The translations under genes were made by a program, and so were the position numbers. A DNA stretch of 64,000 nucleotides from Persicobacter sp. CCB-QB2. Lineage in GTDB: Bacteria; Bacteroidota; Bacteroidia; Cytophagales; Cyclobacteriaceae. The stretch is from positions 2,294,001-2,358,000 of the forward strand of contig NZ_LBGV01000001.1 in the NCBI RefSeq assembly GCF_001274635.1, written 5' to 3'. Below the pieces are notes generated by a model. That model saw only the letters and a program-made list of their open reading frames with translations, was not told the origin of the DNA and did not search any database. Below are positions 24,525 to 33,292 of this stretch, piece after piece (the first letter of the stretch is position 1; every line of letters starts with the position of its first letter).

Positions 24525-25084
24525 TATTTTGACTAAATTTACAAAAAATAAGAAATATAACGAACTATAAATACCTTAATTAAGTGAATATAAAAATCAT
24601 AAACTCCAACTTATCGTATAGCGAAGGTTAAGGCCTAACTCAAATTATGTACCTATAAATGCGGGAATTCCATCGAAATAGATGGGCCTTTCCATATAAA
24701 GCCAGATCGGCAATTGAGCACATTATATCCCATAATCAATCATTTCCTTTTTTCTTGTATTGACAAAAAATCAAGGCGGTGATCAATTCCGGCAAACTAC
24801 CGGAATCCGGCAAGGCATTGACGACTGGAGCGAAAAGCAGAAAGTATGGTGGAAAGCCAGCTATAATGAATCTCTTCGCCCCCACGGCCACAGACCCTTT
24901 TGCCAATTGATCTGGAGCGGATTGTTGATGTGGAAAATTTCGTGTTATAAAGTCAATACTGTAATAGATTGTAGCCTTACAAATCCAAGGCGCTCAAATC
25001 AAATCGAACCTCATTTGGAACTGGATCTTTACTGCAATTTATAGTATCATGAAAAAGTCGCGCCCTCAACACTTACTATTGCCT
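24525..25084. other. Gene-free stretch upstream of marC, first part
   Basis: No convincing gene. A 94-residue frame from a TTG codon at 24760 (24760-25044) has no recognisable motif, no nearby promoter box and odd composition (Trp- and Cys-containing), so it is not called. No tRNA or terminator seen. The following part holds a decayed family A repeat. Confidence 0.45.
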
Positions 25085-25232
25085 TGTTTTGAGTAACATA
25101 CTGATTTTAAAACAAGCCAAAATTGGGTAAAATCCCACTCTACTCATTCATCTACCGCCCCTAAAAAATGCTGAAAACAGGGCACTAGCCCTTCATCCCC
25201 TACCTTTTAGCTAAATCAGGGTAAACAAGCAC
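25085..25232. repeat. Intergenic repeat, family A copy 3 (decayed)
   Basis: Shares with copy 2 the blocks AGCCAAAATTGGG, CTCATTCATCTACCG and with reversed copy 1 the blocks GAAAACAGGGCACTA, CTTCATCCCC, TTTAGCTAAATCAGGGTAAA in the same order. More diverged than copies 1 and 2. Ends approximate. The family core here is 25171-25226. Confidence 0.5.
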
Positions 25233-25406
25233 AATTCCAGTGCATCCACCTTGCTAAAATGCATATTGAATGATTGAAAAAGAATTAATTTAGTCAACAC
25301 ATTAACTTAAATTAAATAAAATCATACATTTCAACAGCCATAATACCAAATCAAATTCGACACACAAAATTCACGAGCAGGGATAAGAGAATTATCAAAA
25401 AAAAAA

Positions 25407-25414
25407 GATATTTG
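25407..25414 (+). promoter_or_regulatory. Probable -7 box of the marC operon
   Basis: GATATTTG matches TAnnTTTG at seven of eight positions and lies 46 bases before the marC start, in a position typical of a Bacteroidota promoter. Confidence 0.35.
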
Positions 25415-25460
25415 CAGCTCGAAAACACTCAAGCTAAACCACTGAAAAAATTAAGTAGTC

Positions 25461-26033
25461 ATGACCCTTTCCTTAAAAGACATCCTATCCGTAACGCTCA
25501 TTTTATTCTCTATCATTGACATCATCGGATCCGTTCCCATCGTCATAGACCTGAGAAGAAAAATGGGCCATATTCAATCTGAGAAAGCTACGCTGGTGGC
25601 AGGAGGAATTATGATTCTGTTTCTGTTTTTCGGAGAGGCACTTTTAGGATTATTTGGAGTTGATGTAGCGTCCTTTGCCGTGGCAGGCGCCATTATTTTG
25701 CTATTAATGGGAATGGAAATGATTTTGGGTATTGAACTTTTCAAGTCAGAACCAACGGAATCCAACACCTCGGCCATTATTCCAATTGCATTCCCATTAT
25801 TAGCGGGTGCCGGAACAATGACGACTATTATTTCACTGAAATCAACCTATGAAACGGCCAATATTTTGGTAGGCATTATTGTCAACCTCATCATTGTCTA
25901 TATCGTCCTAAAATCCTGTGGATGGATACAGAAAAAAATTGGCCCGGGTGGATTATCCATTTTAAGAAAGGTATTTGGAATTATTTTGCTGGCCATTGCC
26001 ATCAAGCTATTTAAAGAAAATTTAGGACTATGA
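25461..26033 (+). CDS. MarC family integral membrane protein
   Basis: A protein of 190 residues with six predicted helices. The family features are FSIIDIIGSVPIVIDLRRK near the N terminus, the glycine-rich VAGAIILLLMGMEMILG helix, and AIIPIAFPLLAGAGTMTTII. MarC was named from the mar locus but has no proven role in drug resistance; transport function unknown. The stop codon overlaps the rnhA start (ATGA), so the two are translationally coupled. Confidence 0.9.
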   Translation: MTLSLKDILSVTLILFSIIDIIGSVPIVIDLRRKMGHIQSEKATLVAGGIMILFLFFGEALLGLFGVDVASFAVAGAIILLLMGMEMILGIELFKSEPTESNTSAIIPIAFPLLAGAGTMTTIISLKSTYETANILVGIIVNLIIVYIVLKSCGWIQKKIGPGGLSILRKVFGIILLAIAIKLFKENLGL

Positions 26034-26503
26034 GTCAAATAACAGTATATACCGACGGCGCATCAAGGGGAAATCCGGGGCCGGGAGGTTACGGAGTAGT
26101 TTTAATGTTTGGCCCACACCGAAAGGAGTTGAGTCAAGGATACAGCAAGACGACCAACAACCGCATGGAGCTACTGGCGGTTATCACCGCTTTGGAATCC
26201 ATGAAAAGAAACGACCTGCCGATTCTGATTCACTCGGATTCCAAATACGTAATTGACTCCATAGAAAAAGGCTGGCTTTGGGGCTGGGTCAAAAAAGGCT
26301 TTAAAGGGAAAAAGAATGCCGACCTGTGGCAACGCTTTATTCCTGCATATAATAAGCAGCAGAATGTTAAATTCAAATGGGTGAAAGGGCATGCCGGAAT
26401 TCCTGAAAACGAAAGATGTGATGAGCTCGCCACTTTAGCGGCAGACAATGGCCCTCACCTGACCGATCATGGCTTCGAAGCCGAGGCTAATTCCCTATTT
26501 TAA
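26030..26503 (+). CDS. rnhA: Ribonuclease HI
   Basis: Degrades the RNA strand of RNA-DNA hybrids. The 157 residues carry the DEDD active site: Asp in VYTDGASRGNPGPGGYG, Glu in NNRMELLAVITAL, Asp in IHSDSKYVIDSI and the final Asp in ERCDELATLAA. The basic protrusion WGWVKKGFKGKKNADLW fits bacterial RNase HI. It lies second in the marC-rnhA-trmN6 cluster. Confidence 0.97.
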   Translation: MSQITVYTDGASRGNPGPGGYGVVLMFGPHRKELSQGYSKTTNNRMELLAVITALESMKRNDLPILIHSDSKYVIDSIEKGWLWGWVKKGFKGKKNADLWQRFIPAYNKQQNVKFKWVKGHAGIPENERCDELATLAADNGPHLTDHGFEAEANSLF

Positions 26504-26517
26504 ACACCGCTAACTTC

Positions 26518-27225
26518 ATGGCATTTCATTTCAAACAATTTTCAATTGAGCAGGAACGCTGTGGCATGAAAGTCACCACGGACGCCTGTATTCTGGGAGC
26601 ATTTGCTTTCGCCGATCGCCCCCTGAAGATATTGGACATCGGTGCAGGAACAGGCGTACTCAGTTTAATGCAGGCGCAAAAATACCCAAAGGCAAAAATC
26701 ACGGCAGTTGAAGTAGATGAAAATGCCTTTTCGCAAGCTAAAGAAAACTTCCAGAATTCGCCTTTCAGTGATCGACTCACCATCACCAGAGACACCATCC
26801 AGCACTTTGCGGAAACTTCGGATACAAAATTCGACCTTATCATCGTAAATCCGCCCTTTTTTCCGGATCACCTGAAAAGTGCTGACGAAGCCAGAAGGAA
26901 GGCTTTCCATAATGATTTATTACCCTTTCATGAACTGGCGCAGGCCATCAGCAGGCTGCTCTCCCCTGACGGACTTTGCCACATCCTTCTACCCGCACTA
27001 CAATGTGACTGGATTGAGCTGGATATGATCGTAGAAAAACTCTATATCCAAAAAAGCTTGGTCATCTACCCCAAACCTTATGCGACAAACCCAAGGCAAA
27101 TCAATACTTTTGGAAAAAAGGCGGCGAACAATTACAAAAAAGACCGACTATATATAAAAAACGAAATGGATAATTACAGTGAGGAAATGACCAGCTTACT
27201 CCATCCCTATTATAGAAATATTTAA
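26518..27225 (+). CDS. trmN6: tRNA1(Val) (adenine(37)-N6)-methyltransferase
   Basis: A class I SAM methyltransferase of 235 residues. FKQFSIEQERCGMKVTTDAC is typical of YfiC/TrmN6, followed by the SAM loop ILDIGAGTGVLSLM, AVEVDENAF and the N6-adenine motif IVNPPFFPD. Only 14 bases separate it from rnhA, so it is third in the operon. No terminator is evident after it. Confidence 0.92.
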   Translation: MAFHFKQFSIEQERCGMKVTTDACILGAFAFADRPLKILDIGAGTGVLSLMQAQKYPKAKITAVEVDENAFSQAKENFQNSPFSDRLTITRDTIQHFAETSDTKFDLIIVNPPFFPDHLKSADEARRKAFHNDLLPFHELAQAISRLLSPDGLCHILLPALQCDWIELDMIVEKLYIQKSLVIYPKPYATNPRQINTFGKKAANNYKKDRLYIKNEMDNYSEEMTSLLHPYYRNI

Positions 27226-27379
27226 ACAAAATATACCTGACTTTAAGAAACCAAAAACCAGAAATGAATTTAAGTTTCCAAAAAAGTCGTTAGAATTCTA
27301 TTTTTTTGTATATTAAGCAGTCATAAAACTCAATTGAATTAGAATTCGCAAGGACTCATCCAGGAAACGATATCTGTAG

Positions 27380-27425
27380 GGTTTCTAACAAAGGAAGTAC
27401 AGTTTTAGTACTTTACCAAGAAACC
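27380..27425 (+). promoter_or_regulatory. Imperfect palindrome upstream of the TetR-type gene
   Basis: GGTTTCT (27380-27386) pairs with AGAAACC (27419-27425), and inside them AAGTAC pairs with GTACTT across a 7-base loop. It ends 56 bases before the regulator start codon. TetR proteins often bind such palindromes at their own promoter; a structured leader is the alternative. The rest of the 256-base gap shows nothing definite. Confidence 0.35.
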
Positions 27426-27481
27426 ACCGTAGACCAACCCTAATCACAGGATGACGCTCCTTTGCATATTAGAACTATCAT

Positions 27482-28120
27482 ATGTTAATGGATAAGCAGG
27501 CGGCCAATAAGAAAAAAATTCAGGATACGGCTAAGCATTTATTTTTAACCCAAGGCTACACCAAGGTCACCATGGATGACATTGCGCTGAACCTGGGAAT
27601 GAGTAAAAAAACGCTTTACAAGCACTTTAAAGGTAAATATGAATTGCTTGCAGTAATCATTGAGGATTTTAAATCTCGAATGGGAGATGGCGTCAACAAA
27701 ATCCTTAATAATGCAGATTTGGAATATCCGGTAAAGCTGAAGCAAATGTTGAAATTCATTGCTGTAGAGCTAAGTGATATCAGCCCAATACTGATTGAAG
27801 ACCTTCAGCGAAATGTTCCGGATTTATGGGAAGAAATCAACAATTATAAAAAAGAAGCTGCTTTTAATCGCTTTAGTCGATTAATTGATGAGGGAGTTAA
27901 GAATGGACATGTAAGCCCAAACATCAATCAGCCCCTGGTTGTAGCACTTTACGCCTCCGGCATTAGTAATTTAATTAATGCGGACTTCTACAGCAGTATG
28001 CCGGAAGAAATGGTTCAACTAATTCCTTCCTCGCCGTCGGAAATCTTTGACCATATGATCAACATTATTTACGAAGGCATCCTTACTGAAGAGACCAAAA
28101 AATCATTTCATATCGTTTAG
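27482..28120 (+). CDS. TetR/AcrR family transcriptional regulator
   Basis: A protein of 212 residues. The N-terminal helix-turn-helix reads AKHLFLTQGYTKVTMDDIALNLGMSKKTLYKHFKGKYE in overlapping segments, a textbook TetR domain (residues about 9-55). The C-terminal all-helical ligand-binding domain shows no sequence hint of ligand. No efflux or enzyme gene is divergent from it, so its main target may lie elsewhere or be itself. It converges with the M61 peptidase gene over a shared terminator. Confidence 0.92.
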   Translation: MLMDKQAANKKKIQDTAKHLFLTQGYTKVTMDDIALNLGMSKKTLYKHFKGKYELLAVIIEDFKSRMGDGVNKILNNADLEYPVKLKQMLKFIAVELSDISPILIEDLQRNVPDLWEEINNYKKEAAFNRFSRLIDEGVKNGHVSPNINQPLVVALYASGISNLINADFYSSMPEEMVQLIPSSPSEIFDHMINIIYEGILTEETKKSFHIV

Positions 28121-28141
28121 AAACACCCTAGCGAACACATA

Positions 28142-28171
28142 AAAAAGGCCTGGACAACTCCAGGCCTTTTT
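28142..28171. terminator. Bidirectional terminator
   Basis: A perfect 12-bp stem, AAAAAGGCCTGG with CCAGGCCTTTTT, has a 6-base loop. It serves the converging TetR and M61 genes. Confidence 0.88.
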
Positions 28172-28173
28172 CA

Positions 28174-29973
28174 TTATTTAGACAACCATTTAGTCTTATT
28201 TTTCTGATGACTCTTACTCATCCCTTCCTTAGCCGTTAAAGAAAAAGCATGTGAGTTTTTGGCCCTGGGCGTCACCTGAATATTTTTTATCAAACCATCA
28301 CGAGCAATTAAAATATCTGCTGGCTCCCCTACTTGAAGTCGACCTTCCGCTTTGGCAAAATCTCGATAATTCACCCGAACGCCATCAATAGCCAAAATCT
28401 CATCATGAACATTCAAACCATCGATCCAGGCGGCCTGATCTCTCAAAACAACACGCACCTTCGCCTTTCCTGCTTCCTCCTTCATAATAAGGCCTAATGA
28501 AGGCTGATTATTTTCTTTTGCTACAGCATCGCTTAAGCTCAAGCCCATGGCTTCAAAGTATGGGGCATAATCAATGTTGGTGGTACCATGGATGATTTCA
28601 ACAAAAAACTGATCTAAGTTAGTCTTGGCATATTTCTCCAATACTTTCTGGACATCCGCCTCCGTATAACCTTTTCCATCTTTCTGATACGCCTTCCAAA
28701 GGGCTTTCATGGCGTCATCCAAATGGTATTTGCCTTTGGAGCCCGCCACTATCTTCATATCTAATAAAGCCGCCACCAATACTCCTTTGGAATAATAAGA
28801 AATCTGAGCGTTATAAGAATTCTCATTGGTTCTATACCCCTTTATCCAGGCATCAAAAGAAGCATCCGCTACGGGTTGAATTTTAGACCCGGGCTGATTT
28901 TCCACCCGAGACATCATGGACGTCAAAGATTTCAAATACTCTTTTTCAGAATAAATGCCGGCACGCAACAGCAACAACTCATCATAATAAGAAGTGAAGC
29001 CCTCTGCCACCCACAACAAAGAAGTGTAATTCTCCTGCTGATAATCAAACGGACCAAGTGCCTCCGGACGAATACGCTTCACATTCCAAAGGTGAAAATA
29101 CTCATGTGCCACCAGAGAAAGGAATCTTTTATAACCTCGTTCATTGCCATATTGCCAACGTTCTGCCTGCAAAGTGGTGGATTTTTTATGCTCCAGACCT
29201 CCACCCGGATTTTCAATATTATGGACAATAAACAAATACTCCTCATTCGGATTATCTCCAAAAACCGCAGTGGCTGCTTCCACCACTTTTTTCATATCTT
29301 CTTTCAGCCGTGGAATATCATAATTGGACTGCCCAAACATAGCTACTCGGTGAGGAACACCTGCTGCCACAAACTCAAACTCCACCTGATTTCCAATTTC
29401 AATCGGGCTATCCGCCAACTCATCGTAGTCTTCGGCAACATACTCAAAAACCTGCCCTTGTTGCTTTAAGGCAGTAGACACCTTCGACCATCCCTTTGCT
29501 GGCTCAATTTTCAGGCTTATCGGCAGATCCTTTTCTCCCTCCACATACATAAAAATGGAAGTTCCATTGATATAACCATGATCCGCATCCAGGAAAGATG
29601 TTCTCACTGACAGCTCATAGGCATAAACTAAATAGGAAAAAACCAATTCCTTAACGCCTTTGGTCTCAATTTGCCAGGAGGATTTATCTCGTTTGGAAAA
29701 AGAAAGCGCCTTTTGATTACCGTCAAAAGCCTGTTCTCCCTCCACATGACCCGCAAATTCACGCACCAGATAACTACCGGGAGCCCAAACCGGCAATTGC
29801 AATACCGTTTGGTCCTGATCTATTCCGGTCACTTTTACCTCAACTTCAAAATAGTGTGTTTGAGGCTGGGACATTTTCAATTCATAAGTAATAGAAGAAG
29901 CCGCCATGGAGAACAAGGGCGTCAACATACATATCCCCAGCAAAAAAAGGGATGATTTTACAGATTTAAGCAT
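28174..29973 (-). CDS. M61 family peptidase (glycyl aminopeptidase-like) with PDZ domain
   Basis: A secreted or periplasmic zinc metallopeptidase of 599 residues. It has a signal peptide (LLGICMLTPLFSMAAS), an N-terminal beta domain, the zinc motif HEYFH at residues 290-294 (context LVAHEYFHLWNVKRIRPEAL) and the downstream Glu ligand region WVAEGFTSYYDELLL. A C-terminal PDZ domain spans about residues 495-580 (GLNVHDEILAIDGVRV). The VKRIRP and GGGLEH segments are typical of M61. Nothing links it to the genes beside it. Confidence 0.92.
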   Translation of the reverse strand: MLKSVKSSLFLLGICMLTPLFSMAASSITYELKMSQPQTHYFEVEVKVTGIDQDQTVLQLPVWAPGSYLVREFAGHVEGEQAFDGNQKALSFSKRDKSSWQIETKGVKELVFSYLVYAYELSVRTSFLDADHGYINGTSIFMYVEGEKDLPISLKIEPAKGWSKVSTALKQQGQVFEYVAEDYDELADSPIEIGNQVEFEFVAAGVPHRVAMFGQSNYDIPRLKEDMKKVVEAATAVFGDNPNEEYLFIVHNIENPGGGLEHKKSTTLQAERWQYGNERGYKRFLSLVAHEYFHLWNVKRIRPEALGPFDYQQENYTSLLWVAEGFTSYYDELLLLRAGIYSEKEYLKSLTSMMSRVENQPGSKIQPVADASFDAWIKGYRTNENSYNAQISYYSKGVLVAALLDMKIVAGSKGKYHLDDAMKALWKAYQKDGKGYTEADVQKVLEKYAKTNLDQFFVEIIHGTTNIDYAPYFEAMGLSLSDAVAKENNQPSLGLIMKEEAGKAKVRVVLRDQAAWIDGLNVHDEILAIDGVRVNYRDFAKAEGRLQVGEPADILIARDGLIKNIQVTPRAKNSHAFSLTAKEGMSKSHQKNKTKWLSK

Positions 29974-30269
29974 TTAATAGGTATTTGATCTCCGGAAAAG
30001 CCAGCTCTTCTCAGAATTGATACTCCACCGGGACTTAGAGGTTAAAAATTAATCTAAAGTCAAAAATGAAGAATTAGATAAGAATTTTCAAGAAAAAAGT
30101 GACTGGTGGCGAAAACGATTGAATTTCGTCAAAAATAAAGCACTAATGGCAAAGGGAAAGCGATTGAGCGTCGCCGGCCGTGGGAAAAAGCGACCTGTTA
30201 AAGTCGAATATGCACTGAGAGGATCAGAAACCCACCAAGTGACTTACTATAAACTTCTTACAGAAGATT

Positions 30270-30412
30270 TTCGGATATATTTTAATTACTCCCAATTAGG
30301 GTTGGCCCGCTTTCTCCGCCTTCATCTGCTGCTGAAAAAAACTAGCAACAGGAAAGTTCTTTCATTTTTCACACCCCCGGCTATACGAGAATTTAAGCAC
30401 GCATTATTTTAA
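30270..30412. repeat. Intergenic repeat, family A copy 4 (decayed)
   Basis: In the 29974-30511 gap. It shares with copy 2 the ordered blocks CCCAATTAGGG, GCTTTCTCC, TTCATCTGCTG, CAACAGGAAAGTTC, TTTCATTTTT and ACGAGAATTTAAG. A 97-residue frame (30119-30412) ends inside it and starts with a Lys/Arg-rich stretch without known motifs, so it is not called. The remainder of the gap shows no gene. Confidence 0.5.
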
Positions 30413-30511
30413 ACTCCTTTGTCGAGACAGCCAACAATGACGAAATAGTTAGCATAGGCAAAGCCCGATTACGACCCTGACCGAGGGAAAGAAGGCTCGC
30501 CAAAAAAGAAA

Positions 30512-31048
30512 TTATTCTACAGGTAACCCTTTGATCATATTCCAAAGCGCCATTTTAGCCTCCCGATCCTGGTGCATCAGGCTCAAAGAATTGGTAGGAC
30601 AGACGGTCAGCATTTTTCCTTTACGGGCTACATTCCATTGCAGACCTCTTAATTCCGGCACGTCTGCCTCTGTCAGGCCGAAAGTCAGGATGAATTTAGC
30701 CGGAATCTCTGCTCGCACCATCGCCAGATTAATCGCTTGCAACTGAGCAATATTCAGGATGGCCACCTCATTAATTGCGATATTCTTGGCGGAAAGAATG
30801 TTTGCCAAAAGCGTTTTATCTGCCTCCGGAAACTGATAATCGGGATAATTGACCATTACCAAAACAGGCGCATCGGTTTTGCCTTCTACAGGAAGACTTG
30901 GGCCAGGCAGCTCCTGAATCTCCTCTTCCTCCAACTCCAGCAGATTATTTGCCAGGGTTTCAATGGCCTCCTGATCATGTTCTTCCTCCAAAACATAAAT
31001 CACCTCCTGCTTCATGAAATCAAGATCCATTAAATTTTGCTCTTCCAT
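30512..31048 (-). CDS. Putative DNA polymerase III psi (HolD)-like protein
   Basis: Hypothetical protein of 178 residues from the ATG at 31048; a start at 31072 would overlap pcm. The N-terminal third is acidic and helical (EEEHDQEAIETLANNLLELEEEEIQELP). The rest, from about residue 60, resembles HolD: a strand VLVMVNYPDYQF, LLANILSAKNIAINEVAILNI, FILTFGL, and the terminal EAKMALWNMIKGL, which recalls the ALWQQI end of E. coli psi. The fold assignment is my alignment by eye; the clamp-loader role is inference. It is downstream of pcm with a 7-base gap. Confidence 0.5.
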   Translation of the reverse strand: MEEQNLMDLDFMKQEVIYVLEEEHDQEAIETLANNLLELEEEEIQELPGPSLPVEGKTDAPVLVMVNYPDYQFPEADKTLLANILSAKNIAINEVAILNIAQLQAINLAMVRAEIPAKFILTFGLTEADVPELRGLQWNVARKGKMLTVCPTNSLSLMHQDREAKMALWNMIKGLPVE

Positions 31049-31055
31049 ATTTTGC

Positions 31056-31724
31056 TTATTCTGACCAACCATGCTTGCCCTTTAGCGGGACGAAGCTAAA
31101 ATTACTAAAAACTTCTTTCTCGACTTTAGAGGCGGAAACGCGCGTATAACGATGCATTTCCTGAGATTTGGAATTACCTACAGGAATCACCAATCGCCCC
31201 CCAATTTCCAATTGCTCCAACAATAATTGTGGTACTGCCGGCGCACCAGCCGTCACGATAATCCCTTTATAAGGCGCCTCTGCGGCCAAACCTTTCGACC
31301 CATCTCCCCAAAACAATTTCGGGCGATAGCCCATCTGCCCCAGCAAGTCCGCAGCGGATAAGTGCAAGGCCTTTACGTATTCGATGGAATAAATGTCTAC
31401 CCCTAATGCGCACAATACCGCTGCCTGATAGCCTGAACCTGTACCAATCTCCAAAACCTTATCTCCGGGCTTGGTATGCAACAATTGCGTCATGAAAGCC
31501 ACCGTATAAGGCTGGGAAATAGTCTGCCCGGAGCCAATAGGAAAGGCCTTATCCTCATAGGCATGACTTAAAAATGCATTTTCGAAAAAATAATGACGCG
31601 GGATCCTGCCCATTACCTCGAGCACCTTTTCGTCCTTTATCCCTTTTTGCTTTAAAGTAGCAATCAACTGGCGGCGCATGCCCTGATGTTTATAGCTGTC
31701 CTCCATCATACTGTAATTTTCCAA
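31056..31724 (-). CDS. pcm: Protein-L-isoaspartate O-methyltransferase
   Basis: Repairs isoaspartyl residues with SAM. The 222 residues include the PCMT signatures GSGQTISQPYTVAFM, KVLEIGTGSGYQAAVL (SAM loop) and IIVTAGAPAVPQLLLEQL. The start at 31724 overlaps the PAP2 gene by 35 bases; in-frame Mets at 31709 and 31706 reduce but do not remove the overlap, so translational coupling with PAP2 is likely. The order is hemF-PAP2-pcm-HolD-like. Confidence 0.94.
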   Translation of the reverse strand: MENYSMMEDSYKHQGMRRQLIATLKQKGIKDEKVLEVMGRIPRHYFFENAFLSHAYEDKAFPIGSGQTISQPYTVAFMTQLLHTKPGDKVLEIGTGSGYQAAVLCALGVDIYSIEYVKALHLSAADLLGQMGYRPKLFWGDGSKGLAAEAPYKGIIVTAGAPAVPQLLLEQLEIGGRLVIPVGNSKSQEMHRYTRVSASKVEKEVFSNFSFVPLKGKHGWSE

Positions 31725-32277
31725 ATTTTTTACTTAAAAGCACTCCTATTTCAAAGGAAATCCAAGCGGCGAACAATCCCACCAATGCCCCTCCGATAAT
31801 ATCTAGGGGATAATGCACCCCCACGTAAATTCTGGAGTAGGCTACCAGCGCCGCCCAAAGAAACATCCACTTGGTGCATGGATATAATTTGCCCAGCATT
31901 TTCCAAACGATCAGGGCTATGGCGAAGGAATTCGAGGAATGTGAAGAAACAAAGCCATAAGTACCTCCCCGCCCTCCAACGATATGCACCAACCCCTCCA
32001 GAAGTGGTTCGTGACTAGGCCGCAGGCGCGCCACCCAGGGCTTTAATAAACCACTGGCAATTTGATCCGCCAAAAGAATGGTTAATCCAATGACAATGAC
32101 CCATATCCAGCTGTCTTGTCGGTATTTTTTGAACACTAAAAACACCAATAATAAATATAAGGGAATCCAGGTGAATCGGTTCGTAATAATGGCCATTAGC
32201 GGATCCATAAAATCCGCATGCCACCCATTGAACCATAAAAATACTTCCCGGTCAAAGGCAAAAATCTGCTCTACCAT
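31690..32277 (-). CDS. PAP2-family membrane phosphatase
   Basis: A lipid phosphatase-like membrane protein of 195 residues with about five or six helices. The three catalytic motifs are KPWVARLRP, SSHSSNSFA (a variant of PSGH) and SRIYVGVHYPLDIIGG, which supplies the His and Asp. The substrate may be undecaprenyl pyrophosphate, a phosphatidyl phosphate or a lipid A phosphate; sequence alone cannot decide. It starts two bases after the hemF stop, so the genes are in one operon. Confidence 0.9.
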   Translation of the reverse strand: MVEQIFAFDREVFLWFNGWHADFMDPLMAIITNRFTWIPLYLLLVFLVFKKYRQDSWIWVIVIGLTILLADQIASGLLKPWVARLRPSHEPLLEGLVHIVGGRGGTYGFVSSHSSNSFAIALIVWKMLGKLYPCTKWMFLWAALVAYSRIYVGVHYPLDIIGGALVGLFAAWISFEIGVLLSKKFGKLQYDGGQL

Positions 32278-32279
32278 GT

Positions 32280-33185
32280 TTATCGCTTGTACTGCAACCA
32301 GTTTATTTCTTTTTTCAGTTGCTTCAGTGTATCGGCTTCTTTACTGCCTTCCTCCGGCTGAAAATCATACACCCAATCGGCCTGTGGGGGTAAACTCATC
32401 AGAATGCTCTCCGTCCTGCCATTGGTTTCCAGCCCAAATTTCGTCCCCCGATCCCAGACCAGGTTAAATTCCACATACCGACCACGGCGCAATCGCTGCC
32501 ACTGAAGCTCCTGCTCCCCAAAAGGAGTATCCTTTCGGCGATCCAGCAAATTTAGATAAATCGGAGAAAAAAGCTGCCCCACACCCAAAACAAAATCAAA
32601 CAATTGTGATTTATCCATATCTTCTGTAGCCACCAGCCGATCAAAGAATATCCCACCTACTCCTCTGGTTTCATTTCGGTGAGGAATAAAAAAATAATCA
32701 TCCGCCCACTTTTTAAAATCCGGATAATAGCGAGTGGCAAATTGATCGCAGTGTAATTTTAACTGATGATGAAACCAGGCCGCGTCCTCAGGAAGAATAT
32801 AATGAGGCGTCAGATCTATGCCACCTCCAAACCAATAGGTGCCATCAGCCAATTCGAAATAACGGATATTCATATGGATTATCGGCACCCAGGGGTTTTG
32901 CGGATGAAGCACAATGGAAACACCTGTTGCCATAAATGATTGAGGAGCTACTCCTAAATTTTTGGCCGCTCCTGCTGATAACGCCCCTTCGACTGCAGAG
33001 AAATTTACCCCGCCTTTTGCGATATGCTTGCCATTGGTCAACACCTTGCTAAGCCCTCCTCCTCCCTCTGGCCTTTCCCACTCATCGGAAGTAAATTTGG
33101 CCAAACCATCTGCAGCCTCCAGGGCCAGTACGATATCAGATTGTAAGCCTAAAAAAGCGGTTTTTATTACAGAGGAAGCGCTCAT
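32280..33185 (-). CDS. hemF: Oxygen-dependent coproporphyrinogen III oxidase
   Basis: An aerobic haem synthesis enzyme of 301 residues. Signatures are WERPEGGGGLSKVL, HPQNPWVPIIHMNIRYFEL, GGGIDLTPHYILPEDAAWFH, FFIPHRNETRGVGGIFFDR and GRYVEFNLVWDRGTKFGLET. It fits an organism that respires oxygen with the aa3 oxidase encoded nearby. The ATG is 8 bases from the ORF on the other strand, but that gene is thought to start later (33293), leaving about 107 bases for divergent promoters. Confidence 0.96.
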   Translation of the reverse strand: MSASSVIKTAFLGLQSDIVLALEAADGLAKFTSDEWERPEGGGGLSKVLTNGKHIAKGGVNFSAVEGALSAGAAKNLGVAPQSFMATGVSIVLHPQNPWVPIIHMNIRYFELADGTYWFGGGIDLTPHYILPEDAAWFHHQLKLHCDQFATRYYPDFKKWADDYFFIPHRNETRGVGGIFFDRLVATEDMDKSQLFDFVLGVGQLFSPIYLNLLDRRKDTPFGEQELQWQRLRRGRYVEFNLVWDRGTKFGLETNGRTESILMSLPPQADWVYDFQPEEGSKEADTLKQLKKEINWLQYKR

Positions 33186-33292
33186 AAAAGTGAATGTTTT
33201 GTGGTTTTCATCAATTTAATCGAAAAACTATCATCGCCCTAACTTTTAAATCTGAGGGAGATTATGCTAATAACCAATATCCTATTTTAGCC

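Noticed and set aside
24760..25044. 94-residue frame from a TTG start
   Set aside because: No promoter box, no domain, odd residue composition, and located in a long gene-poor gap next to a repeat.
28876..29469. 197-residue plus-strand frame
   Set aside because: Antisense to the M61 peptidase coding sequence, with no domain features.
30119..30412. 97-residue frame (Lys/Arg-rich start)
   Set aside because: Its second half lies in a decayed family A repeat and no motif is recognisable; an ORF by chance is more likely.
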